From contig CM067359.1 in assembly GCA_034401795.1 (NCBI GenBank), positions 147,690,233 to 147,754,232 on the forward strand: DNA of 64,000 bases, written 5' to 3'. The stretch comes from Chaetoderma sp. LZ-2023a (taxonomy: Eukaryota; Mollusca; Caudofoveata; Chaetodermatida; Chaetodermatidae). How positions within the stretch are numbered: position 1 is the stretch's first letter; the number at the start of each line of letters is the position of its first letter. The notes beneath the pieces are model-generated. The model did not search any database. It worked only from the letters and a program-made list of their open reading frames with translations, and was not told the DNA's origin. The position numbers and the translations under genes are program-made. This document shows positions 44,255-53,964 of this stretch, piece by piece.

Positions 44255-44348
44255 ACAGCGGCCAGTCAAATTAGTTTCAAAATATTCAACAGAATATGTA
44301 TTAAATAGTAAAGACATACAATTCGTAAAACAACGCATAGCCCATCTT

Positions 44349-44670
44349 CATATATGCGTTCGTGACGTACTTATCGACGGCATTCATGTCGGCATTATTA
44401 TGATGGCATTCTACACGTCGCGTAGCTTATTATGACGTCATAGAATGGATTGATAAAGTGGAAAACTCTATTGGGTCCACAGAGTGATGCGCTAAATATT
44501 ACACGAGGTTAGATTTGTGTAATATTTAGCGCATCACACTTTGAACCCAATAGACCTTTCCACTTTATCAATCCATTCTATGACGTCATAATCACCTACG
44601 CGACGTGTAGAATGACATCATAATGAATGCCTCATGAATGCCGTCGATAAGTACGTCACGAACTCATATG
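44349..44670. repeat. 322-bp inverted duplication
   Basis: The right flank and end of the family-A copy (TTCGTGACGTACTTATCGAC onward) are repeated in reverse at 44530-44670. The centre is a hairpin with stem GTGATGCGCTAAATATTACAC split as GTGATGCGCTAAATA/TATTTAGCGCATCAC and loop GAGGTTAGATTT (44505-44516). The mirrored part includes about 30 bp outside the element end. CRE sites lie at 44433 and 44581. Confidence 0.92.
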
Positions 44671-44674
44671 TTAA

Positions 44675-45340
44675 ATGTACACATAGTAAAATCATACGGC
44701 ATTAAATGGCACTATCACACCACTATTATAAAATGACCCATTCAGTGACATTTAACATTCCCTGTCTAAAGCGGCCATAATATTTGGCTCTAGGGAGTAC
44801 CATTATATTAGGCCAGCCTTATTTTAAAATTAGAACAACTTCTAATAGCGATATGATGCCGATGATATTAATGAATATCCGACATGACGTCACAAAGTTT
44901 AGGGTAGCCTCACCAGATCTAGGAGATAATGTCAATATCACGATGATCGTCGAGGCTAGCTAATCCACGAGTCCCAGCATGCTTCATAGTTACAACAAGG
45001 AAGACATTATCTTCTTGTTATTCTGTAAATGGCATATCTCAAAGCCTCTTATAGCATTAAAGGCCAACCTGTCGTAACTGATACAAACACACTCATGATT
45101 TCCCACAATTTCTCAAAAACACTCGCGTGGACAAGTTCATTAAGGGGAGTATGTGCGTGATGAAACAACCCGCATCTCATTGTATACAACTCTCCTTCAT
45201 TGTACTCATTGTAGAGGGATACTTGCCTAGATAAGCCACGCCCATTTCCAGCTATTCTTCGCCAACATTTTGCGCAATTTGCGATCAAGTTATATACTTT
45301 GAATGATGTACTTCCAGAATCCCAATTTCAAGGTAATTAT
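44675..45340. other. Unassigned sequence
   Basis: No gene. A CRE TGACGTCA at 44885 lies outside any recognised element. Confidence 0.4.
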
Positions 45341-45344
45341 ATAA

Positions 45345-45485
45345 GTACGCTTTTAGATATTTTGAAACTAATTTGACTGGGTGGTTTTGCCCCCCCCCCA
45401 TATTGCAGTAACAGCTCCCTGTCTTATTAGTTTCAAAATATTCAACATATAAAATTGTAAATTCATCAAAGACATACAATTTGTA
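45345..45485. mobile_element. Fold-back family A hairpin with a C run
   Basis: ATATTTTGAAACTAATTTG ... TTAGTTTCAAAATATTCAAC, the loop containing about nine C where GCTGCC is usual. Confidence 0.8.
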
Positions 45486-45556
45486 CATTTATCGGAGTTT
45501 CCATGATTTAAGACTACGTTATATTAGGTCATTTTGATTGTCAGCCTACCTGTGAT

Positions 45557-45984
45557 GCATTGGACCTTTCCGGTTTTCGCTATGCCCCGCCAATCTGTAG
45601 CTAAGCACCACCCACACCTCGCTCGTGTTGGGATCGAGCGATCTCTGAACACCCTGACTATCAATTTACAAAAAAATATGCAGGTAAGTTGTTGAATATT
45701 TAGAAACTAATTTGCCTGGCTGCTGTTGCTGCCTAAGGCAGCAACAGCGGCAGCAACATCGCCCAGTCAAATTAGTTTCAAAATAGTCAACAGTATGTTC
45801 ATTAAATAGCAAAGAATTACAAAGACATACAATTCATACAACGTGTCGGACCATTTGAGATTTGGTGACGGTCTATATGGAACCCTTTGTGACGTAATGA
45901 TTATGACGTCATCATACACGCGCTGAGCTGATTATGACATCACACGAGGTCTGATGATGGATGGATACTCTGGAAAGGTCAATT
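45557..45984. mobile_element. Fold-back family A, full-length reference copy
   Basis: Both ends are clear: ATTGGACCTTTCCGG on the left and TGGAAAGGTCAATTG on the right, inverted relative to each other. Order inside: CTATGCCCCGCC, CACACCTCGCTCGTGTTGGG, GATCGAGCGATC, GCAGGTAAG, hairpin 45690-45793 with an enlarged loop (GGCAGCAACAGC repeated), ATTAAATAGC, a CRE at 45904 and GATGATGGATGGATA. About 428 bp and non-coding. Confidence 0.92.
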
Positions 45985-45989
45985 GCTTA

Positions 45990-48710
45990 TGAGGTCATAT
46001 ACCTGAGTGACAGATCAGATTTGACATAGATAATTTTGATTTTACTATCTGTCATTTGCAGCTTCTACGTGTGCACGTTATCTGCTTAACATTGAGAGCT
46101 CAGTGAAGTTGTAGGATCTTAGCTTTCAATACAGGGGCCCATTTGCAGCTATATCCCGCGCATTTCTACCTAAGTCCCACCCACCTTGTAGGCGTGCTTG
46201 TATTGATTTTAACGTGGGCTGTCATGGTTGGGGCAACACAATTCTGATAATTAGACTAATGTCGATCCAACATATTGAGGCCAACACGTCCCATCGATGT
46301 AGGTTGACTTAACAATGCAAACACATTTGCATAGGGTTTACAATGCATATTGGCTCTAAGGAGTTGGGAATAAGAACGTCAACCAATGATGATTTTTCAA
46401 CAGTTTTCCAACGATGACTGAATACCCTTTAAGCAATGCCAACAGCGCTAAACGGCTTTCAATATGCGTAGTTTTATTAAGTTAAATGATAACCTGAAAA
46501 CGCGGGTTACTGAGCCAGTACTGAATCGAATTTGCCCATGATTTGTCCAGTACCGGCCCATTAACCTGCGTTATAACACCCTCAGACCTTTTGGTAAATA
46601 AACGTCAAATAAAACCCTCTGACCTCTGGGACTATTATGAAGGCAATCTGGCGGACACATTTTAGGCATAGTAAGAATGATTAGTTGTAACGTGTAACTA
46701 ATATCAAATGGTTTGGTGGTTGTCGCGGCGAAATGGTTAGGATATCTGACGAAGGCCATAAACACACTGTCTTGAACATGTTAAGTTGAACATTGGTAAC
46801 AAGGTGACCAGTCTAGACACGTGGCCCTAAGAACAGGAGAGAAGACGATATCTTCTCACGGTATTCTCTGCAAGTACCCTCTGGTAAATTAATGTCGTCA
46901 ATGATTGCGGAAAGAAAACCCGCTTTCACACGCCGGCGTCATTATGGCTAACTTTCTTCAAAACTAACTACTGTTACAATCGACACCCTCAAGCTACCAC
47001 CATTACATTTTAAGTTTGGTACATGGATCGCGACGTGGAACATTCGATGAATAGCCTAGTCACTTCATTAAACTGAGATACCCCGCAGAGAGCCAGCTAG
47101 TGTTACACTCTTGATACTGCGTGCATTCGCCGAACAAATGGAGCTAATCACTCATGCTTCATTCTTGTCATAAGTTAACTCCCCTTGAGCGGAAACAAGC
47201 CAATTACCGGAGTCTAGTAAGTGCACTGGCATTGAAGTGGATTGTCTTCAGTTTTACATACAATAACGCCTGTATATAGGCTGAGCCATATGACCGAGGA
47301 ACGGCCTACTGCGATGGAAAACGGGATGATAATGTTGATTCATTAGCTGCTTCCATGTGTACGCATGATTTATTTCAAACTAATAAAGTCGTTAAGCACC
47401 CATGCTGGCAGCAGATTAGCTTCACAGAACACACCATCGAATATACGCATTAAGTCTACAACAATAATTTTCAATCGGGTCGACTGCAAACTGAGCAATG
47501 CGACAGCAAACCCATTAACCAGAGCATTGCGATTGTCAGGTTGCATATGTCGTAATTCTGACCATATAGTGAACATCGATTGGTGGAATGTGTATTATCA
47601 AAGCCGCTCATAACACCCCCGAACTTAACTTGCGACAACGGCACACGGGCATAGTATATAGAAACAGTTTGCTGAGCAGATGGCCAAGGTTGAACTGCGA
47701 CCCAAACAAATCCTTCAGCCAAGTTATCAAATGTGTAGACATTCCTGGATGCCCGTAAATGTATTTGTTATTTCCAGCTTTGACATTCCCCAATTTCTCG
47801 GCTCTTTTCTTGCTCCAATTCACACCCATTCTCATTAGTATCATTGTTCTGTAAACCCTCTACATATATTTAAGGGCATTCAAATTTAGGTAATAAAAAT
47901 AAATGATAGTTAAACAATCCGCATAATAAAAGCATACAAATTGTCATAGTATAACGATACTAAACTGTACCAATTATGCTATAGCATAATCATATTTATC
48001 ACATAGACACGGCTCTCAGCCCATTTATGATGTACTCTGGGCCGCTGCAAATGTTTTACTTTGTAGCAACAATAACGGCGAAAATATGAACACGACAGGA
48101 TACGTTATGTTATTGATTAAAATTTTGTGATGTATTTTACTATCTAATTATGAAACACGTGTGTAAATTTGCATTGCTGAAATCCTGATATGTTGTTTGT
48201 CATAACTTCTTGTGTTGCCTCGGTCATCACTCATAGCAAGTGATACGCTACAGCGACGGAAATGGATTTCATGGATTGACATTATTGGGGAATGTTTCAA
48301 AATATCAGTTTATATGATACATAGAATCTGAAACTCGGTCCGATTTATTATCAACATTATCAACCTCATCGAAAATGATCAAATTGCACTCCTTAAAGCT
48401 CGTTCAGTATGATAATTTTAGACTTGTTTGGTAATAGTATTATTAAATGGGACCGCGTTTCAGATCCCCTATATATCTCCATATGCTAAATGCAGAGTCT
48501 GTATATAAATGATGGAAATCTGAGTTGATTATCTTGTGACATCAGTGTCACATTGGCTGTTTGCGAGCGACCTAATTGATGACTTGTGCTTGATACTGAT
48601 AAGTCTGGAATTGGGATCTTTCAGTTTACCGATATAGCCAAAATATGTCATTGTGAACCTATGGCCTTTGGAATGACAATCTCTCAGTTTCAAGACAAAT
48701 GTATCAGAAA
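45990..48710. other. Unassigned sequence
   Basis: About 2.7 kb with no recognised repeat family and only short frames (62-83 codons on both strands around 47.4-47.8 kb). It is the longest stretch here without a mobile element signature. A host intron or intergenic region is possible. Confidence 0.4.
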
Positions 48711-48717
48711 CATACAC

Positions 48718-48800
48718 TAATTCAACTAAATCATATTGCTGCCATAAGTGCTATATGTAGGAATATCTCCCAGTCAATTAGTTTCCTAATATTCAACAGA
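48718..48800. mobile_element. Fold-back family A hairpin, degenerate
   Basis: Only the right arm is good: CCCAGTCAATTAGTTTCC and TAATATTCAACAG. The left side keeps TTGCTGCCATAAG. Confidence 0.6.
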
Positions 48801-49049
48801 ATAGCTCTTAAGCATTTTATCGTTTCAGGTTTCTAATGGGTTACAATTTTGGCACATGTTTTAAGCTTAAATCCTCTAATCGGGTGTGTCTACCGAACGC
48901 TCTGCACGCTAGCAAATTCCCAACAACGAACTTGATTTCTGTAACATTTCGAGTAAAAGTATGTCAACGCTCACTGTGCCCACCAGCTGATGTACGATTT
49001 CTTTGTTCAGCATGCTTAATGGAAGTATGGATATCATATTATTAATGAG

Positions 49050-49690
49050 TTTATTTCATGAGCGATGAATCGAGATATGAGTAATTTTCTCTGAAACCTC
49101 TCGAGCTCTTCAATTAGTTGTAATTAATATTTTAATAATTCGCTTAATGAATCATATGCTAATTATGATGGACGCGTGTTAGCCTGACAGAGACACGAGG
49201 CACAGGCCATGATGACATTAAATTGCCATAGTCTGGTCGGGACTACCGTCAGTGGCAGAGATGCTTATCTCGTTAAACAGCCTGTAGTAGGTGCATGCAC
49301 CGCTAGCTAATTTGCAATTCAATTCAGAGTATTGACACTCCCCGTGTTTTTTCTTTTTAAGATTTATTATCGGTAATAAATTTGGCAGCTCCTAGGACCT
49401 CATAGGACCCGTCCGCGCCCCACACCCACCCGTCCCCAACACATACACACACACACACACGCACGCACGCACGCACGCACGCACGCACTCACACACACAC
49501 GCATACACACACGCTACATACCGCTTTCCCTGTTGTCTATGATGCTTTGAATTCATTCGGATCCATCAAATCGTTTCCGAGATACGATTTTGTATCCAGA
49601 AAAGAGACAGACAGAAAATGGATCGTGATATTTAAGGGCGCCTACACCTAAAAGTCTGTATCATATTACCATCACACTTGGCTATAGCAT
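49050..49690. repeat. Dispersed repeat C, copy 1 left part
   Basis: Matches 63540-64000 and 62390-62620 in order: GAGTAATTTTCTCTGAAACC, GCTAATTATGATGGACGCG, GGCACAGGCCATGA, GTCAGTGGCAGAGATGCT, TTTATTATCGGTAATAA, AGCTCCTAGGACCT, CGCCTACACCTAA and TAGCATGTTACTCGG. The last phrase abuts the transposase reading frame. A CA/GCAC microsatellite is inside it. Confidence 0.8.
49441..49512. repeat. CA and GCAC simple repeat
   Basis: ACACACACACACAC, then seven GCAC units, then CACACACGCATACACACAC; alternating purine-pyrimidine, able to form Z-DNA. Confidence 0.95.
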
Positions 49691-51852
49691 GTTACTCGGC
49701 GGACATGAAGATGCTTCCAAGTACACATCCCCATGTACATGAACAATTCTTGAATGGAAATCATTCCGTAAGTCGCTCAGACCATCCATTCAATCAAGTG
49801 TGGACAGATATGGCCTTAGAGCAATCGATTAATTTGGATTCCAAAAAGCGAGGTGGTATTATTGGAATAACACAAAAGCCAGGAGCTCTTGAGAGGTGGT
49901 TTTTAACTAGCCACGAGAGGGCAGCCATAACAACGGTCACAAAGCAAATGTGTGGGTTACAAGATAGTCACATGTTTGGAGTACATAAGGAAATGGGGAC
50001 TAATCGAATGAACAGGGATGAAACCGATGTGCAGAAGATACTTTCGATGTTCTCATCAGATATAATGACCAATCCCTTTAATATTGCGGAAAACGACGAC
50101 AGCGAGTGTCTTCCGCTTGTAAACATTGCAACTGGCGTGGTATTGCCTAGTGAAATCGCCAAGAGACTTGTTTCCGCCTGTGCCATTGATAAGGAGATTA
50201 TGGAAAATTTTGTTCAGGAGCGGCTGGACACTAACACGAGAAGCTTTTGGGACACGTTGCCACACTTAAAACTTAAAACATTTGCCAGCCTAGCACAGAA
50301 GAAAAAACTCAAAACAAATGATGAAAAAATTCACAATGTGAGATCTGACCGCGAACTATTTGGTCGATTAATTATTGCCGCAAGGTCCAGAGATGTTGAT
50401 TTAAAACTAGTGATGACGTATGAACTGTCTGCTGTTCCACTATCATTGTCACATATGGATGGGACTCTAAGAAAGAATGTGAAAAGTGTTTTGTTAAGTG
50501 AACTAGAAAAGGAAGTAAATGTTGATGGACGGCTTCCACCTGTTGACAAGACAGGCGCAACAGCTTATGTAGTAGATGGCATGGCAATTGTGCAAACTGG
50601 AGGTACGTCTACATTTGGAGAATTGGCTGATAAATACTAGCACATCTTTACAGTTCCACTGAATCAAGAAGACTGCAACAGAGTAGATATAGTTTTTGAC
50701 AGATATGATGGACTGGAATCTCTCAAAGCGGAAGAGCGGCTAAAACGTGGGTCATCAACAGCATTGGAAGTAAAGATTGCTTGAGAAAATACTCCCGTTC
50801 CAAAGCAATGGGCCAAGTACATCAGCAATCCAAGCAACAAAAGTAACCTGGTTGCATTTCTCAGCAAGCGGTGGCGTGATACTGGTCTAAATATGCTATC
50901 TGCCGACAATTGCGTCATTCTTGCTGGTGGCTTTAACGATGGAATGGATGTTGTTGTCATTTCAGCGAACAATTTGTCGTATTTTGAAGAACTTCGATCA
51001 GATCACGAGGAAGCAGATACACGTATGATGTTGCACGCACTACACGCTTCAAAGGACCACATGCGTGTTGTTATACAGTCTCCTGATACAGACGTGGCAG
51101 TACTTAGTATAGCTACGTATCGTTCGCTTCACTGTTCTGAACTATGGTTCCGTACGGGCACAAAGGACAAATTGCGATACATACCAATACATACAGTTGC
51201 TCAAGTACTGGGCCCAGCTATCTGTCTGTCTTTGCCTGGGTTTCATTCTCTTACAGGTTGTGGTAGCACTAGTGCATTATTTGGACTCGCTAAGAGAAAA
51301 GCATTCAATCTCTTAAAGTCATCTGAATGTCATCAGCTTAGCTTAGCCCAACTCGGCGAACATGTTCACTTACCACCGAATACTGCAATTCTATGTGAGA
51401 AATTTGTCTGTGAGTTGTATACCACCAGGGATGTGGGAAAGACAGCTGATGAAACCCGTTATTGGCTCTTTTGTCAAAAGAGACAAAGAAATGAAAATCT
51501 TCCACCTACATCGAATAGTCTAAAGCATCACACCGAAAGGGCCAATTTTCAAGCTCTTGTTTGGAGACGTTCATTGCAAGCTGTTCAGAATCTTCCATCT
51601 CCAAATGGACATGGCTGGAGTATAGTGGATGGTCTACTCAAGCCTGTTCTAATGTCACAGGATCCTACTCCATTTGGATTAATTGAACTCACATCATGTA
51701 GATGTCAAAAGTCTGCCTGCAAAAGAACAGATCTCTGTCAATGCAAGGCTAACAATCTACTCTGCACTGAAGCATGCCTTTGTATGGGAGGTGAAATGTG
51801 TGACAATGTTCAGCATACAATTATCGAAGATGACTCTGATACGGATGAGTAA
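49690..51852 (+). pseudogene. Academ-like transposase C-terminal half with XPG-like nuclease and CXC cluster
   Basis: One frame interrupted only by TAG (50638-50640) and TGA (50782-50784). Up to the first stop: DMKMLPSTHPHVHEQF, then WTDMALEQS and KKRGGIIGITQKPGALERWF, a conserved block whose Glu may be the last DDE acid. Between the stops VDIVFDRYDGLESLKAEERL is still readable. After 50893: SDHEEADTRMMLHA, then VVIQSPDTDVAVL, then IPIHTVAQVLG and LPGFHSLTGCGSTSALF. Spacing and acids match XPG/FEN nucleases (EAEA and DxD motifs, then GxD). In other members I recall TGCDS where this copy has TGCGS (Gly codon 51262-51264). The end has a Tesmin/TSO1-like Cys cluster (CRCQKSACKRTDLCQCK, CTEACLC) and an acidic tail. 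The 5' half is absent. Academ superfamily (XPG-bearing branch) is my inference. Confidence 0.7.
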
Positions 51853-51859
51853 CATTCTC

Positions 51860-52300
51860 TCATTTGCTCACGTGATAAATATGTCCTGCCAGCTTGTGTA
51901 GACATGCACTGCATGTCAGTTAAAAGTTTAATTATGAAAAATGTAGAAAACATGGGCATTGTTGTAGCTAAGGTATTGCTAGTCACAAGAAGACCTAAGT
52001 GCCCCAATATGTACAAAGCAACATACGGGTGTCTTAAACGAGGTTGATTATGTATAAATCTGCGATATACGATCACTCCTTTTCATTTTGGTTAAGATTG
52101 TATTGATATAACATGCGCTTAAGTTTGTGAAAAATTTACCATTGTGAAAATTGTTTGAGAGCTACATTCAACACCTATTGTAAATGGGCTTCTCACGGGT
52201 TAGTGATACCACAATTTTCTTGTACAGCACGGCTCAGAATATACCCAAGACATCGGTCTAGCATACTATAGAGACAAACCTTCTGAATACTGGGTGTGCT
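51860..52300. other. 3' side of the transposase remnant, unassigned
   Basis: No coding seen. It separates the ORF end from the point where repeat C resumes. It may be the element's own 3' non-coding region. Confidence 0.35.
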
Positions 52301-53030
52301 ACGAAACCATTCTTCTAGACCCCTTTTGAAAATTGTCTCCCGGACTAAGAGAAGCTCAATTGGCATGTGGAAAGATGCATTATGCCACCACAAAATGTCG
52401 AGATCATCCCTTAGTGTGGTGGTAAACCAAACACAAGTGCCTCTCTAATAAAGTTAAACGTTAGTTTCGTGGCGTGGGAGTTGATAATTGCCACATACTA
52501 ATGTGTAATAGGGTCTTCCCCGCCAGGACGAAATGCCCATTCCACACCACAATATTAGGTATGTCATTGCAACATGTGTCATTCCTGTATTGCATGGAAG
52601 CACTGCATCCAAAATCTATTCAATTACAACTTCCATGATCAGATTTGAAGCTAATAAACCGGAAGACCTAGAAGTTAAATTTTAAGGAAACCTTACATAT
52701 ACGTGCATGCGTGCGTTCTTGTGTGCGTGTGTGTCCCCAGCACATGCCCGCAAGTATATCTAACAAAACTACTGATTCGATTTGCCTCACATCTTAACAC
52801 CAGACAGGAACATCTCTAAGCCCTAATCTAGATAAAATAATCCGGATTGAATTATATTCTTGATTTATGGCTATCTCTGAAACTGCTGGTCCGATTTTGC
52901 TCAAATTTTAACACAACAATGTGTGCGACCATGCACTAGGATTCCACTACTGTACTGGTGAGGAAAATTCGAATACTTTACAATGTGACTAACCGGGATG
53001 GCGAGGGTCTGAATTCTCCGGTGGCTCTTG
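52300..53030. repeat. Dispersed repeat C, copy 1 right part
   Basis: GGAAAGATGCATTATGCCAC and AAAATGTCGAGATCATCC match 62735-62790. CCAGGACGAAATGCCCATTC and GCATGGAAGCACTGC match 63330-63410 and 53715-53810. Confidence 0.7.
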
Positions 53031-53960
53031 TTGTAAATTTCCAGGATCTTTCGTCTTTCTTCTCTACTATCGGTAACAATGTTTCCACGGCGTCTCCTCT
53101 TAGACAAGCTATTCGATCAACCCACAATTTAGTCAGCTTCTAGTTGCTGATAGGCCCCATCCTTCATGTATTTTTACTTTGTATCGTGCAATGGTTTACT
53201 AGATACACTCTTTTCTAAGCAGAAATATAGGATATACACTGAAAATTGTCAGCATAGCGAATTGACTGGTGATTACACCTACATAATTTCATCGGATTGG
53301 GTAAATACATAACTAGGATGCCACCATTTGCGTTTGGATCCATCTTGGGTCATAGGTCAAGGGACAAGTTTATCACTCACCGACCAAAATTATCAGATAT
53401 CACTTTGTCAGAAATGAACGCCACATGATCAAAGAATCTCAACGGGCTTATGGAAAGATACACGATGTACGCTCTTAATGGAATAGTCAACCATTAGTAT
53501 CAGTGTCAACACGCCACATAACAACAAATTTACCGAAATTTATCCAATTTTTCCTAAAACCTGCAAACGTTGATGACTTTACTGATGGAGCTTTGCTATT
53601 TTGATTGTGACGTCAGTGATGTTTTCGGCTATGGGGTCAGATAACTGACCTTCAAATAAAGGTATAATGTATTCACGTGACATGTGAGATCATAGACTAA
53701 TTTGACATATATTTTCTCTCCAGAACAAAATGTCAATTCCACAGCAGAATATTTGAAATGCCATTACAAAACGTGTGGTGGCTGTTCGTGCATAGAATGC
53801 ATACAAGCACCATAGTTACATTTCAAGGTACCCAGAATGTGCCAGAATATCAGTTCCTCGAGACTTGTTATTCAAATAGAACGCTACCGTTTTACTCCCT
53901 GACAAACTATAAGAATACATTTTATTGTAAGACGGACAGAGAATAAAAGATTGCGTGCAC
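53030..53960. repeat. Dispersed repeat C, copy 2
   Basis: TATCGGTAACAATGTTTCCA, CAGCTTCTAGTTGCTGATAG, ACATGATCAAAGAATCTCAA, TGGAAAGATACACGATG, GATTGTGACGTCAGTGATG (CRE at 53608) and CTCTCCAGAACAAAATGTC follow the order of copy 3. Confidence 0.7.
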
Positions 53961-53964
53961 TTCC

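Larger units (their letters stand above)
42390..44475. mobile_element. Fold-back family A interrupted by a LINE
   Basis: Left part 42390-42535 carries the family flank (GCTATGCCCGGCCGATTTC, CACACCTCGCTTGTGTTGGG) and the left hairpin arm ending GCTGTTGCTGCCTATG. The right part resumes at 44255 with AACAGCGGCCAGTCAAATTA and TTCAAAATATTCAACAG, then the right flank with CRE at 44433 and the end GATAAAGTGGAAAAC. The interruption falls in the hairpin loop. Confidence 0.88.

Noticed and set aside
38540..49690. A single 11-kb inversion splitting one transposase gene: N-terminal half on minus at 38.5-40.2 kb, C-terminal half on plus from 49.69 kb.
   Set aside because: Geometry fits, but both loci encode the same ten or so residues around the break (IEDM...HP and SADM...HP) with different sequence, and repeat C does not continue on the other side of 38.54 kb. 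Two separate decayed copies fit better.
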